Shown in pieces: positions 7,001 to 16,756 of a DNA stretch of 44,096 bases. Positions within the stretch are counted from its first letter, which is position 1. Each line of letters begins with the position of its first letter. The translations under genes and the position numbers were made by a program. Where the stretch lies: contig JACFMQ010000019.1 in assembly GCA_019455325.1 (NCBI GenBank), forward strand, positions 1-44,096. The letters run 5' to 3'. The stretch is from Rhodocyclaceae bacterium. Its GTDB lineage: Bacteria > Pseudomonadota > Gammaproteobacteria > Burkholderiales > Rhodocyclaceae. The notes under the pieces are model-generated. The model was not told the origin of the DNA. It worked only from the letters and a program-made list of their open reading frames with translations, and ran no database searches.

Positions 7001-8121
7001 TGGCACCGACCCTGACCGGCATTTCCCCGATCGAGGACATCCTCGCCGACATCGGCGCGGGCAAGATGGTCATCCTCGTCGACGAGGAAGACCGCGAGAA
7101 CGAAGGCGACGTCATCGTCGCCTCGGAGTTCGTCACGCCCGAGGCGATCAACTTCATGGTCACGCACTGCCGCGGCCTCGTCTGCCTGACGCTGACCGAG
7201 GAACGCTGCAAGCGCCTCGGCCTGACGCAGATGGCGCGCGACAACAAGACGCCCTACGGCACCGCCTTCACCGTTTCGATCGAGGCCGCCGAGGGCATCA
7301 CCACCGGCATCTCGGCCGCCGACCGCGCGCGCACCGTGCAGGCGGCGGTGGCGAAGGACGCGACGCCGGACGACATCGTCCAGCCCGGCCACATCTTCCC
7401 GATCATGGCGCGTTCCGGCGGCGTGCTGGTGCGCGCCGGCCACACCGAGGCCGGCTGCGACCTGGCCGCGCTCTCGGGTCTGGAACCGTCGTCGGTGATC
7501 TGCGAAGTGCTGAACGAGGACGGCACGATGGCCCGCCTGCCCGAGCTGATCGAGTTCGGCCGCCGGCACGGGCTGAAGATCGGCACCATCGCCGACCTGA
7601 TCCACTACCGCGCCAAGTCGGAGACGCTGATCGAGCGCGTCGCCTCCAAGCCGGTGGCCACCGCGCACGGCGACTTCACGCTGCACGCCTTCGCCGACCG
7701 CGTCGGCGGCACCACGCACCTGGCGCTGACCAAGGGCGAGATCCGCGCCGACGTGGAGACGCTGGTGCGCGTGCACGAGCCGCTCTCCGTGCTCGACTTC
7801 CTCGACCCGGCCAGCCGCCGCGCCGCGTTCACGCTCGACCAGGCGCAGGAGGCGCTGGCCCGGCACGGCCACGGCGTCATCGTGCTGCTGCACCGGCCGG
7901 AGAACGGCGCCGACCTGCTCGCCCGGCTGACCGCCGAGCCGGACAGCGCGCGCCCGACGGTGAAGTGGGACCCGCGCATCTACGGCATCGGCGCGCAGAT
8001 CCTGAAGAACCTCGGCGTCGGCCGCATGAAGCTCCTGGCCAGCCCGCGCAAGATGCCTTCCATGGCCGGCTTCGACCTCGAAGTCACCGGCTACGCCGCC
8101 ACCCCCAACGAGTTGGACTGA
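6997..8121 (+). CDS. ribBA: 3,4-dihydroxy-2-butanone 4-phosphate synthase fused to inactive RibA-like domain (RibBX type)
   Basis: The N-terminal half (about residues 5-205) is DHBP synthase, which converts ribulose 5-phosphate to the four-carbon riboflavin precursor. The acidic motif [10 protein letters not shown] at 29-38 and the downstream TPYGTAF and [10 protein letters not shown] motifs are intact. The C-terminal half (about 210-370) has the fold-level pattern of GTP cyclohydrolase II ([17 protein letters not shown]) but lacks the CLTGD...RCDCG zinc and catalytic region. It reads [10 protein letters not shown] there. GTP hydrolysis is therefore not expected, and a separate ribA must exist. 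This matches fused proteins named RibBX. The ATG at 6997 overlaps the ribE stop; GGAGG at 6991-6995 fits the ATG at 7000 better. Confidence 0.93.
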   Translation: MMAPTLTGISPIEDILADIGAGKMVILVDEEDRENEGDVIVASEFVTPEAINFMVTHCRGLVCLTLTEERCKRLGLTQMARDNKTPYGTAFTVSIEAAEGITTGISAADRARTVQAAVAKDATPDDIVQPGHIFPIMARSGGVLVRAGHTEAGCDLAALSGLEPSSVICEVLNEDGTMARLPELIEFGRRHGLKIGTIADLIHYRAKSETLIERVASKPVATAHGDFTLHAFADRVGGTTHLALTKGEIRADVETLVRVHEPLSVLDFLDPASRRAAFTLDQAQEALARHGHGVIVLLHRPENGADLLARLTAEPDSARPTVKWDPRIYGIGAQILKNLGVGRMKLLASPRKMPSMAGFDLEVTGYAATPNELD

Positions 8122-8127
8122 ACCGAC

Positions 8128-8616
8128 ATGCCCCGCTACGACGACATCCCGGAAATCGAACAGAACCTCGACGGCGCCGGCCTCAGGGTCGGCGTGGTCA
8201 TGGCCCGCTTCAACCTCGACGTCTGCGAGGGCCTGCTCTCGGCGTGCACGGCCGAGCTGAAGAAGCTCGGCGTCGCTGCCGACGACATCGTCATCGCCAG
8301 CGTGCCCGGCGCGCTCGAAATCCCGCTGGCGCTGCAGACGATGGCGCAGAGCGACCGCTTCGACGCGCTGATCGCGCTCGGCGCGGTGATCCGCGGCGAG
8401 ACCTACCACTTCGAGGTGGTGTCCAACGACGCCTGCCGCGCGGTCATGGAAGTGCAGCTCGACACCGGCATCCCGATCGCCAACGGCATCCTCACCTGCG
8501 AGGACGACGACCAGGCGCTCGCCCGCATGCAGCAGAAGGGCGCCGACTGCGCGCAGGCCGCCGTCGAGATGGCCAACCTGCTGCGCACGCTGTCGGAACG
8601 GACGGAGCGGAAATGA
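8128..8616 (+). CDS. ribH: 6,7-dimethyl-8-ribityllumazine synthase
   Basis: Condenses DHBP with 5-amino-6-ribitylamino-uracil to give the lumazine substrate of RibE. The 162-residue length is usual. Motifs visible: GVVMARFN near residue 22 (substrate loop), [32 protein letters not shown] with the catalytic His, and [10 protein letters not shown]. It lies 6 bp after ribBA and its TGA overlaps the nusB ATG, so translation is probably coupled. RibD is not in this window. Confidence 0.97.
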   Translation: MPRYDDIPEIEQNLDGAGLRVGVVMARFNLDVCEGLLSACTAELKKLGVAADDIVIASVPGALEIPLALQTMAQSDRFDALIALGAVIRGETYHFEVVSNDACRAVMEVQLDTGIPIANGILTCEDDDQALARMQQKGADCAQAAVEMANLLRTLSERTERK

Positions 8617-9098
8617 GCGACACCCCGAACAAGCCCGTCAAGAAGCCGGCCGGCGGTGCCACCAAGTCGCCGCGCCGGCGCGCCCGCGAGTTCGCGCTGC
8701 AGGGCCTCTACCAGTGGCGCATCGGCGGCGCCGACGAGGCCGCGATCGAGGCGCACGCGCACGAGATCGCCGGCTTCGAGAAGGCCGACCGCAATTTCTT
8801 CCTCGACCTGCTGCGCGGCGTGCTGAAGGAGCGCACTGCGCTGTGCGAGGCGCTCCAGCCGTACCTCGACCGCCGCTTCGACGAGCTGTCGCCGATCGAG
8901 GCCAGCGTCCTGCTGCTCGGCGGCTACGAGCTGTACGCCCACCCGGAGACGCCGTACCGCGTGGTCATCAACGAGGCGATCGAGCTGGCGAAATCCTACG
9001 GCGGCACCGACGGCCACAAGTACGTGAACGGCGTGCTCGACAAGCTGGCGGCGAAGCTGCGCCCGGTCGAGGTCGAGGCGCGCCGGCGCGGCAAGTAG
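8613..9098 (+). CDS. nusB: Transcription antitermination factor NusB
   Basis: RNA-binding helical protein that joins NusE (S10) on boxA RNA in rRNA antitermination. The 161-residue product has the family signature: [16 protein letters not shown] near the N-terminus, [12 protein letters not shown], then [16 protein letters not shown] and [15 protein letters not shown]...[11 protein letters not shown]. The first 20 residues are a basic extension ([12 protein letters not shown]). It overlaps ribH by 4 bp (ATGA); the ribH-nusB pairing is common across proteobacteria. Confidence 0.97.
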   Translation: MSDTPNKPVKKPAGGATKSPRRRAREFALQGLYQWRIGGADEAAIEAHAHEIAGFEKADRNFFLDLLRGVLKERTALCEALQPYLDRRFDELSPIEASVLLLGGYELYAHPETPYRVVINEAIELAKSYGGTDGHKYVNGVLDKLAAKLRPVEVEARRRGK

Positions 9099-9107
9099 AA
9101 GACGGCC

Positions 9108-10073
9108 GTGCCGTCCGAATTCGAGCTGATCGCGCGCCACTTCGCGCGCGCCACCCCCTCGGCGCTGCTCGGCCCCGGCGACGACTGCGCGCTGATTCAG
9201 CCTTCGCCGGGCATGGCGCTGGCGATCACCACCGACATGCTGGTCGAGGGCACGCACTTCCTGCCCGATACCGACCCCGGGCAGCTCGGCTGGAAGACGC
9301 TGGCGGTGAACCTCTCCGACCTCGCCGCGATGGGCGCCACGCCGCGCTGGGCGCTGCTCGCCGGCGCGCTGCCGGCCGCCGACGAGGCGTGGATCGCCGC
9401 CTTCGCCGACGGTTTCTTCGCCTGCGCCAGGCGCTACGGCGCCGAGGTCATCGGCGGCGACACCACGCGCGGGCCGCGCAACCTGTGCGTCACCGCCATC
9501 GGCGAGCTGCCCGCCGGCGCCGCGCTGCGCCGCGACGGCGCGGGCGCCGGCGAGGACGTCTGGGTCTCCGGCCAGCCGGGGCTCGCCGCGCTCGGGCTGG
9601 CCCACCTGCAAGGCCGGACGGCGCTGCCCGAGGCGCTGGCGAAGCGCTGCACGACGGCGCTGCAGCGACCGCTGCCGCGCGTCGAACTCGGGCTGCGGCT
9701 GCGCGGCCTGGCGACGGCCGCCATCGACGTCTCCGACGGCCTCGTCGCCGACCTCGGCCACATCCTCGAACGCTCCGGGCTCGCCGCCGACCTCTGCGAA
9801 GGCCAGTTTCCGCTGCTGCCGCCGGGCGCCGAGCCGAAGCTCGCCCGCGAATGCCAGCTCGCCGGCGGCGACGACTACGAACTGTGCTTCACGACGGCGA
9901 GCGCCGACCGCCAGCGGGTGGTCACGCTCGCCGCCGAGCTCGACCTGCCGCTCTGGCGCATCGGCCGCACCGTCGCCGCCGGCGGCGACCGGCCGGTGGG
10001 CGAAACCCGCCTGTTCGACGCCGACGACCAGCCCCTGCCGCTCGACGTCAAGGGATTCGACCATTTTGGCTAA
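9108..10073 (+). CDS. thiL: Thiamine-monophosphate kinase
   Basis: Phosphorylates thiamine monophosphate to the active cofactor thiamine diphosphate using ATP. The 321-residue protein belongs to the AIR synthase/PurM fold. GPGDDCAL near residue 22, TTDMLVEGTHF near 41, NLSDLAAMGA near 68, the IGGDTTRG motif, and AIDVSDGL...GDDYELCF in the second half are all intact. It starts with GTG at 9108, 9 bp after nusB; no other start keeps the N-terminal motifs. Its end overlaps pgpA by 8 bp. nusB-thiL-pgpA is a conserved trio. Confidence 0.95.
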   Translation: MPSEFELIARHFARATPSALLGPGDDCALIQPSPGMALAITTDMLVEGTHFLPDTDPGQLGWKTLAVNLSDLAAMGATPRWALLAGALPAADEAWIAAFADGFFACARRYGAEVIGGDTTRGPRNLCVTAIGELPAGAALRRDGAGAGEDVWVSGQPGLAALGLAHLQGRTALPEALAKRCTTALQRPLPRVELGLRLRGLATAAIDVSDGLVADLGHILERSGLAADLCEGQFPLLPPGAEPKLARECQLAGGDDYELCFTTASADRQRVVTLAAELDLPLWRIGRTVAAGGDRPVGETRLFDADDQPLPLDVKGFDHFG

Positions 10074-10557
10074 GCGATCGACGCCGCCTTCCGTCGCCTT
10101 CCTCTTCCGCCACCCGGCGCACCTGATCGCCTGCGGCTTCGGCAGCGGCCTGTCGCCGTGGGCGCCGGGCACCGTCGGCACGCTCTTCGCGCTCGCCGCC
10201 TATCCGCTGATCCGGCCGTGGTTCGACGAGCTCGGCTTCGCGCTCTTCCTCGTCACCGGCTACCTGTTCGGCATCGTCGCCTGCAACACCACCGGCAAGG
10301 CGCTCGGCGAGGCCGACCACGGCAGCATCGTCTGGGACGAGATCGTACCTTTCTGGTTCGTCCTCTTCATGGCGCCGGCAGGCTGGCCGTGGTGGATAGC
10401 GGCCTTCCTCCTGTTCCGCTTCTTCGACATCGTCAAGCCGCCGCCGGCCTGCAACTTCGACCGCATCAAGAACGGCTTCGGCGTCATGACCGACGATGTC
10501 TTCGCCGCCGCCTACACGGTGCTGTCGCTGGCGCTGCTGAAGTACATCCTGAGCTGA
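10066..10557 (+). CDS. pgpA: Phosphatidylglycerophosphatase A
   Basis: Removes the phosphate from phosphatidylglycerophosphate to give phosphatidylglycerol at the inner membrane. The 163-residue protein has hydrophobic segments near residues 45-75, 100-118 and 145-162. Family motifs: GFGSGLSPWAPGTVGTL near residue 24, IVWDEIVPFW near 88, and FRFFDIVKPPP near 117. The start is TTG at 10066, inside the end of thiL. The TGA overlaps the following ATG (TGATG), so thiL, pgpA and pncC look translationally coupled. Confidence 0.95.
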   Translation: MAKRSTPPSVAFLFRHPAHLIACGFGSGLSPWAPGTVGTLFALAAYPLIRPWFDELGFALFLVTGYLFGIVACNTTGKALGEADHGSIVWDEIVPFWFVLFMAPAGWPWWIAAFLLFRFFDIVKPPPACNFDRIKNGFGVMTDDVFAAAYTVLSLALLKYILS

Positions 10558-11063
10558 TGGACGGCGAACGGGAAAGGCTCGACGCCCTCGCCGCCGAAGT
10601 CGGCGCCCGCCTCGCCGCGCGCGGGGAAGCGCTCGCCACCGCCGAATCCTGCACCGGCGGCTGGGTCGCGCAGTGCGTCACGGCCGTCGCCGGCAGCTCG
10701 GCGTGGTTCGAGCGCGGCTTCGTCACCTACTCGAACGAAGCCAAGGTCGACCTGCTCGGCGTCGCCCCGGACACCCTCGCCCGCCACGGCGCGGTCAGCG
10801 AGGCGACGGCGATCGAGATGGCCGCCGGCGCGCTGCGCCGCAGCCGGGCGCAGTGGGCGCTCGCCGTCACCGGCATCGCCGGCCCTGCGGGCGGCTCGCC
10901 GGAGAAGCCGGTCGGCACCGTGTGCTTCGCCTGGGCCGGCGCGGACGGCTCGACCGCCTGCGAAACCCGCCGCTTCCCCGGCGACCGCGAGGCGGTGCGG
11001 CGGGCCGCGGTCGAGCACGCGCTCGCCGGGCTGCTGGTCCGCCTCGGGCCGATGCTCGCCTGA
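10557..11063 (+). CDS. pncC: Nicotinamide-nucleotide amidohydrolase (CinA C-terminal family)
   Basis: Deamidates nicotinamide mononucleotide to nicotinate mononucleotide in pyridine nucleotide recycling. The 168-residue protein is the stand-alone CinA C-terminal domain. ATAESCTGGWVAQ carries the catalytic Ser/Cys region, followed by AGSSAWFERGFVTYSNEAK, HGAVSEATAIEMA and AVTGIAGPAGG. It lacks the N-terminal CinA half. It sits immediately before recA, as in enterobacteria (pncC/ygaD-recA-recX). The recA -35 box overlaps the region right after its stop. Confidence 0.94.
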   Translation: MDGERERLDALAAEVGARLAARGEALATAESCTGGWVAQCVTAVAGSSAWFERGFVTYSNEAKVDLLGVAPDTLARHGAVSEATAIEMAAGALRRSRAQWALAVTGIAGPAGGSPEKPVGTVCFAWAGADGSTACETRRFPGDREAVRRAAVEHALAGLLVRLGPMLA

Positions 11064-11068
11064 GCCGC

Positions 11069-11096
11069 TCGACACGCAAAAAATACTGTATATAAT
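11069..11096 (+). promoter_or_regulatory. recA sigma-70 promoter
   Basis: TCGACA (11069-11074, five of six -35 bases) and a perfect TATAAT (11091-11096) are separated by 16 bp. The -10 lies inside the first LexA box and the predicted start point near 11103 lies inside the second. The leader to the recA ATG would be about 80 nt. Confidence 0.8.
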
Positions 11097-11118
11097 TACA
11101 CTGTATGCAATCACAGTG
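11084..11118 (+). promoter_or_regulatory. Two abutting LexA (SOS) boxes upstream of recA
   Basis: Box 2 at 11101-11116 is CTGTATGCAATCACAG, a perfect CTGT-N8-ACAG site extended to CACTG...CAGTG symmetry. Box 1 at 11086-11101 is CTGT-N8-ACAC, one base off the core, and it contains the -10 hexamer. The boxes share one base and their centres are 15 bp apart. LexA binding would block RNA polymerase directly. Confidence 0.85.
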
Positions 11119-11182
11119 GGGCACGCACAGAGGCCCCACGGCACCGTGCGATAATCCGCGCAACCTCAGACAAGGACGACAC

Positions 11183-12205
<1,023 letters not shown>

Positions 12206-12206
12206 G

Positions 12207-12653
12207 ATGGACGAGCTGCGCCAGCGCGCCCTGCGGCTGCTGGCGCGGCGGGACCATGCGCGCGCCGAACTGAAGAAGAAGCTGGCGCCGCACGCCGAAT
12301 CGGAGGAAACCCTCGACGCCCTGCTCGACGAACTGGCCGGGCGTCGTCTGCTTTCCGACGCCCGCTACGCCGAGATGCGCGTGAGCGGCCGCAGTGGCCG
12401 CTACGGCAACGCGCGGCTGGCGCAGGAACTGAAGACGCAGGGCGTCACGGAAGAAACGGTCGAGGCGGCGCTGGCCGGCGCCGGCGACGAAGTGGCGCGG
12501 GCATATGCGATTTGGCGGCGGAAGTTCGGTACACTCGCGGCTGACGCCGCCGAGCGGGCCAGACAGGCCCGCTATCTGGGCAACCGGGGATTTTCCGGCG
12601 ACACGATCCGCCGCGTGCTGCGCGGCGAAGGCAACGAACAGGAAGAAGAATAG
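12207..12653 (+). CDS. recX: Regulatory protein RecX
   Basis: Inhibits RecA filament growth and is normally co-expressed with recA. The 148-residue protein shows the tandem three-helix pattern: [49 protein letters not shown], then RKFG...[20 protein letters not shown]. It ends in an acidic stretch. The ATG is one base after the recA stop, so it is under the same SOS promoter. Confidence 0.95.
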   Translation: MDELRQRALRLLARRDHARAELKKKLAPHAESEETLDALLDELAGRRLLSDARYAEMRVSGRSGRYGNARLAQELKTQGVTEETVEAALAGAGDEVARAYAIWRRKFGTLAADAAERARQARYLGNRGFSGDTIRRVLRGEGNEQEEE

Positions 12654-12655
12654 CC

Positions 12656-13393
12656 ATGTCGGACCAGCCCGGGAGCAGGCTCTCCGCCCACAACCTGAAC
12701 AAGCGCTACAAGAAGCGCACCGTCGTGCACGACGTCTCCTTCGCGGTCGGCAGCGGCGAGGTGGTCGGCCTGCTCGGGCCGAACGGCGCCGGCAAGACGA
12801 CGACCTTCTACATGATCGTCGGCCTCGTCGCCTCGGACGGCGGCGACGTCTACATCGACGACGCCAAGATCACCCATTTCCCGATCCACCGCCGCGCGCA
12901 GATGGGCGTCTCCTATCTGCCGCAGGAGGCCTCGGTGTTCCGCAAGCTGAACGTCACCGAGAACATCCGGGCCGTGCTCGAACTGCAGAACCTGCCGAAG
13001 GACGAGATCCAGCGCCGGCTGGAAAGCCTGCTCGAAGAGCTGCACATCACGCACATCCGCAACAACTCGGCCGCCTCGCTCTCCGGCGGCGAGCGCCGGC
13101 GCGTCGAGATCGCCCGCGCGCTGGCGACGCAGCCGCGCTTCATCCTGCTCGACGAGCCCTTCGCCGGCGTCGACCCGATCGCCGTGCTGGAGATCCAGAA
13201 GATCATCCGCTTCCTCAGGGAGCGCAACATCGGCGTCCTCATCACCGACCACAACGTGCGCGAGACGCTCGGCATCTGCGACCGGGCCTACATCATCAAC
13301 GCCGGCTCGGTGCTGGCTTCCGGCCAGCCGGACGAAATCATCTATAATGAGGACGTCCGCAAGGTCTATCTGGGCGAGAACTTCCGCCTCTGA
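12656..13393 (+). CDS. lptB: LPS export ABC transporter ATP-binding protein
   Basis: ATPase of the LptB2FG complex, which extracts lipopolysaccharide from the inner membrane. The 245-residue protein has Walker A GPNGAGKT (41-48), Q-loop LPQEASVF (88-95), signature LSGGE (142-146), Walker B FILLDE (162-167) and switch His199 (ITDHN). The long match to LptB includes [16 protein letters not shown] and YLGENFRL at the end. It starts two bases after recX. In many relatives lptC and lptA precede lptB; here recX does, so lptB is separated from them. rpoN follows, which is the usual downstream neighbour. Confidence 0.96.
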   Translation: MSDQPGSRLSAHNLNKRYKKRTVVHDVSFAVGSGEVVGLLGPNGAGKTTTFYMIVGLVASDGGDVYIDDAKITHFPIHRRAQMGVSYLPQEASVFRKLNVTENIRAVLELQNLPKDEIQRRLESLLEELHITHIRNNSAASLSGGERRRVEIARALATQPRFILLDEPFAGVDPIAVLEIQKIIRFLRERNIGVLITDHNVRETLGICDRAYIINAGSVLASGQPDEIIYNEDVRKVYLGENFRL

Positions 13394-13438
13394 TCCTCCG
13401 AGAATCCGAACCGCCGACCCGGCCGTTCCGCGCCGCGC

Positions 13439-14875
13439 ATGAGACCCGCCCTCCAGCTCAAACTTTCGCAGCACCTGGCACTGACTCCGCAGCTACAGCA
13501 GTCGATCCGGCTGTTGCAGCTCTCTACGCTCGAGCTCAACCAGGAACTGGAGAAATTCCTGCTGGAGAATCCCCTGCTCGAACGCGAGGACGAAGACCAC
13601 TTCGTGCCGCCACCGGGCCCCGCCGGCAGTAATGAACGCGAGGCGGGCGAGGACAGCGCGGCCGCCGCCGACGCGGCGCCGCCCGAGGAGGAACGGCCGC
13701 ACACCGACGACGAGGGCTGGCCGGGCGACGGCAGCCCCGGCATCGCTTCGTCCGGCAACGGCAGCGGCGACGAGGACAACGACTACCAGGACATCCAGGC
13801 GGCGACCACCTCGCTTTCCGACCACCTGATCTGGCAGCTCGGCCTGACGCCGCTGCCCGACCGCGACCGCATGCTGGTGCGCGTGCTGATCGAGGCGCTC
13901 GACGAGGACGGCTATTTGTCGCAGACGCTCGACGAAATCGCCGACATCCTGCCGCCGGAGCTGGAGATCGAGCCGGAGGAGCTGCAGATCGCGCTCATGC
14001 ACCTGCAGCACTTCGATCCGACCGGCATCGGCGCGCGCAACGCGCAGGAATGCCTGGCGCTGCAGCTGGCGGCGCTGCCGGCGGACGCCGCGCGCGACCT
14101 GGCGCTGATCGTGGTCCGCCAGCACCTCGAACTGCTCGCGGCGCGCGACTTCGCGCGCATCAAGAAGCTCGCCGGCTGCGACGACGACGCGCTGCGCGCC
14201 GCGCACGCGCTGATCAAGAGCCTCAACCCGCGCCCCGGCGCCCAGTACGCACCGCTCGACGCGCGCTACATCATCCCCGACGTGATCGTGAAGAAGGTGC
14301 GCAGCCAGTGGCGCGCCAGCATCAACTCCGACGCCTATCCGCGCCTGCGCATCAACCGCCTCTACGCCGAGGTGCTCGCCGGCCAGCGCGGCTCCGGGCT
14401 CGCCGGCCAGCTGCAGGAGGCGCGCTGGCTGATCAAGAACGTGCAGCAGCGCTTCGACACCATCCTGCGCGTCTCGCAGACCATCGTTGACCGCCAGCGC
14501 CAGTTCTTCGAACATGGCGAGGTGGCCATGCGCCCGCTGGTGCTGCGCGAGATCGCCGACATCCTCGGTCTGCACGAATCCACCGTGTCGCGCGTGACGA
14601 CGCAGAAGTACATGGCGACGCCGCGCGGCATTTTCGAACTGAAGTATTTTTTCGGCAGCCACGTCGCCACCGATACCGGGGGCGCCTGTTCGGCGACCGC
14701 CATCCGCGCGCTGATCAAGCAGCTGGTGGGCGCCGAAGACCCGAAAAAACCGTTGTCTGACAGCCAGATAGCGGAAATCCTTGGCCAGCAGGGGATTGTC
14801 GTGGCGCGACGAACGATTGCAAAATACCGAGAAGCGCTCAACATCCCGCCGGTCAATCTACGCAAGAGCCTGTGA
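13439..14875 (+). CDS. rpoN: RNA polymerase sigma-54 factor
   Basis: Directs polymerase to -24/-12 promoters that need AAA+ activators. The 478-residue protein shows region I (residues 1-50, Gln/Leu rich: [17 protein letters not shown]) and an acidic low-complexity region II (about 50-120). The core-binding domain contains [11 protein letters not shown], and a helix-turn-helix follows ([17 protein letters not shown]). The RpoN box [10 protein letters not shown] lies at 456-465. The ATG at 13439 has no clear Shine-Dalgarno. The order lptB-rpoN-hpf-ptsN-hprK matches the classical rpoN cluster, but rapZ does not follow. Confidence 0.98.
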   Translation: MRPALQLKLSQHLALTPQLQQSIRLLQLSTLELNQELEKFLLENPLLEREDEDHFVPPPGPAGSNEREAGEDSAAAADAAPPEEERPHTDDEGWPGDGSPGIASSGNGSGDEDNDYQDIQAATTSLSDHLIWQLGLTPLPDRDRMLVRVLIEALDEDGYLSQTLDEIADILPPELEIEPEELQIALMHLQHFDPTGIGARNAQECLALQLAALPADAARDLALIVVRQHLELLAARDFARIKKLAGCDDDALRAAHALIKSLNPRPGAQYAPLDARYIIPDVIVKKVRSQWRASINSDAYPRLRINRLYAEVLAGQRGSGLAGQLQEARWLIKNVQQRFDTILRVSQTIVDRQRQFFEHGEVAMRPLVLREIADILGLHESTVSRVTTQKYMATPRGIFELKYFFGSHVATDTGGACSATAIRALIKQLVGAEDPKKPLSDSQIAEILGQQGIVVARRTIAKYREALNIPPVNLRKSL

Positions 14876-14888
14876 AAGGAGCCTCACC

Positions 14889-15215
14889 ATGAACCTGCAG
14901 ATCAGTGGACACCACCTCGAAGTGACGCCGGCGATCCGCGATTACGTAACGGCCAAGCTCGAGCGCGTGACGCGCCACTTCGATCACGTGATCGACGTGA
15001 ACGTGATCCTCTCCGTGGAGAAGCTGAAGCAGAAGGCCGAGGTCACGGTGCACGTCCGTGGCAAGGACATCTTCGTCGAAGCCGACGACGGCGACCTCTA
15101 TGCCGCCATCGACAGCCTGGTCGACAAGCTCGACCGTCAGGTCCAGAAGTACAAGCAGAAGGTCCAGGACCATCACCGCTCCGACAAGGCCGCGGTCCGC
15201 GAACTCGCCGAATAA
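14889..15215 (+). CDS. hpf: Ribosome hibernation promoting factor
   Basis: Binds the 30S decoding centre and helps 70S ribosomes dimerise or rest in stationary phase. The 108-residue product has the short HPF/YfiA fold: [51 protein letters not shown], and a basic Gln/Lys C-terminal helix. It lacks the extra domain of long HPF. AAAGGAG sits directly after the rpoN stop and eight bases before the ATG, so it is probably co-transcribed with rpoN. Confidence 0.96.
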   Translation: MNLQISGHHLEVTPAIRDYVTAKLERVTRHFDHVIDVNVILSVEKLKQKAEVTVHVRGKDIFVEADDGDLYAAIDSLVDKLDRQVQKYKQKVQDHHRSDKAAVRELAE

Positions 15216-15244
15216 GACGGCCCACGCCGCATCCCACCGGGGAA

Positions 15245-15270
15245 GGCGCCGCCGGCACGGCCGCGGCGCC
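15245..15270 (+). other. GC-rich hairpin between hpf and ptsN
   Basis: GGCGCCGC (15245-15252) pairs with GCGGCGCC (15263-15270) over a 10-nt loop in the 93-bp gap. There is no T-run, so it is not a standard terminator. It could stabilise or separate the hpf message from the ptsN message. Chance formation in GC-rich DNA is possible. Confidence 0.3.
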
Positions 15271-15308
15271 CCCCGCCGATCAACTTTCCCGCCGCATCCA
15301 GACGCCGC

Positions 15309-15758
15309 ATGAGCCCCATTGCCAACCTCCTGCCGACCGAGAACGTCCTGCTCGATCTCGACGCCGGCAGCAAGAAACGGGTCTTCGAACAGGCCGGCCT
15401 GCTTTTCGAAAATCATCACGGCATCGCCCGCGCCACCGTCTTCGACAGCCTGTTCGCCCGGGAGAAACTCGGCTCGACCGGCCTCGGCCAGGGCGTCGCC
15501 ATTCCGCACGGCCGCATCAAGGGACTGAAGGACGCGCACGGCGCCTTCCTGCGCCTGGCGGGGCCGGTGCCCTTCGACGCGCCCGACGGCAAGCCGGTTT
15601 CGCTGCTCTTCATCCTGCTCGTCCCGGAGCAGGCGAACGAGCTGCACCTGCAGATCCTCTCCGAACTCGCCCAGCGCTTCTCCGACCGCGAGTTCCGCGA
15701 GGCGCTGCTCGCCGCCCCCGACGCCGAGTCGGCGCGGCGGCTGTTCATCGCCGACTGA
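15309..15758 (+). CDS. ptsN: PTS IIA-like nitrogen-regulatory protein
   Basis: Phospho-acceptor of the PTS-Ntr chain; it regulates potassium transport, nitrogen and other targets by protein contact rather than sugar uptake. The 149-residue protein shows the EIIA fold with the active His67 in GVAIPHGR. The preceding STGLGQ and later LLFILLVPEQANELHLQILSELAQ are typical. It lies between hpf and hprK, as in many betaproteobacteria. The ATG has no strong ribosome site. Confidence 0.96.
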   Translation: MSPIANLLPTENVLLDLDAGSKKRVFEQAGLLFENHHGIARATVFDSLFAREKLGSTGLGQGVAIPHGRIKGLKDAHGAFLRLAGPVPFDAPDGKPVSLLFILLVPEQANELHLQILSELAQRFSDREFREALLAAPDAESARRLFIAD

Positions 15759-15771
15759 AGGCGGCCGCGCC

Positions 15772-16707
15772 ATGCGCCAGTTCAGCATTGCCCAGCTTTA
15801 CGAGGACCACCGCGAAACGCTGCAGTTGAACTGGATCGCCGCCATCGGCGTCGACCGCCAGTTGGTGCTCAAGGAGTCCGGCAACTACGGCGCCGACATC
15901 ATCGGCCACCTCAACCTGATCCACTGCGAGCGCCTGCAGGTCATCGGCCAGGCCGAGTACGACTGGGCGCAGCGCGTCAGCCCGAAGCGCCTGACGACGC
16001 AGATCTCCGAACTGATCGCCGACGACCCGCCGGGCATCATCTTCGCCGACGGCCTGGAAGCCCTGCCGGTCGTCCTCGAAGCCTGCGAGACCAGCGGCAC
16101 GCCGCTGTTCACCAGCCCGAAGCCGTGCTCGGCGGTGATCGACCTGCTGCGCATCTACCTCGCCCGGCGGCTGGCCGACACCACCTCGATCCACGGCGTG
16201 TTCATGGACGTGCTCGGCATGGGCGTGCTGATCACCGGCGACTCCGGCGTCGGCAAGTCGGAGCTGGCGCTCGAACTGATCTCGCGCGGCCACGGCCTGG
16301 TCGCCGACGACGTCGTCGAGCTGGCGCGGCTGGCGCCGACCACCGTCGAAGGCCGCTGCCCGGGCATGCTGCGCGACTACCTCGAAGTGCGCGGCCTCGG
16401 CCTCTTGAACATCCGCACCATCTTCGGCGAGACCGCGTCGCGGCGGAAGATGAAGCTCAAGCTGATCGTGCACCTGCAGAAGCCGCTCGCCGGCGTCGAC
16501 GCGCCGCGCCTGCCGCTCGATGCGCAGACGCAGGAAATCCTCGGCGTGCCGATCCGCAAGGTGATCGTGCCGGTCGCCGCCGGCCGCAACCTGGCGGTGC
16601 TGCTGGAGGCCGCGGTGCGCAACACCATCCTGCAACTGCGCGGCATCGACAGCATGCAGGAGTTCGTCAATCGCCAGCAGCGCGCGCTGCTTGACGATGA
16701 CATATGA
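15772..16707 (+). CDS. hprK: HPr kinase/phosphorylase
   Basis: Phosphorylates and dephosphorylates HPr on its regulatory Ser. In proteobacteria it feeds the PTS-Ntr system and not carbon catabolite control as in Firmicutes. The 311-residue protein has the P-loop GDSGVGKS (156-163), the HGVFMDVLG motif just before it, the DDVVEL region at 179-184 and the signature LEVRGLGLLNI (204-214). It lies 13 bp after ptsN. The expected next gene, rapZ, is absent; a PsiF-like gene with its own promoter follows. Confidence 0.96.
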   Translation: MRQFSIAQLYEDHRETLQLNWIAAIGVDRQLVLKESGNYGADIIGHLNLIHCERLQVIGQAEYDWAQRVSPKRLTTQISELIADDPPGIIFADGLEALPVVLEACETSGTPLFTSPKPCSAVIDLLRIYLARRLADTTSIHGVFMDVLGMGVLITGDSGVGKSELALELISRGHGLVADDVVELARLAPTTVEGRCPGMLRDYLEVRGLGLLNIRTIFGETASRRKMKLKLIVHLQKPLAGVDAPRLPLDAQTQEILGVPIRKVIVPVAAGRNLAVLLEAAVRNTILQLRGIDSMQEFVNRQQRALLDDDI

Positions 16708-16721
16708 ATCGGACTTATAAT
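16691..16721 (+). promoter_or_regulatory. Putative sigma-70 promoter of the PsiF-like gene
   Basis: A perfect TATAAT at 16716-16721 follows TTGACG (16691-16696) after 19 bp, at the very end of hprK. The spacing is longer than ideal. It gives an mRNA start near 16728 and a leader of about 30 nt with AGGAGGAA before the ATG. Confidence 0.5.
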
Positions 16722-16756
16722 TCCAACGTCATTAACCGACTCAGGAGGAAACGCCG

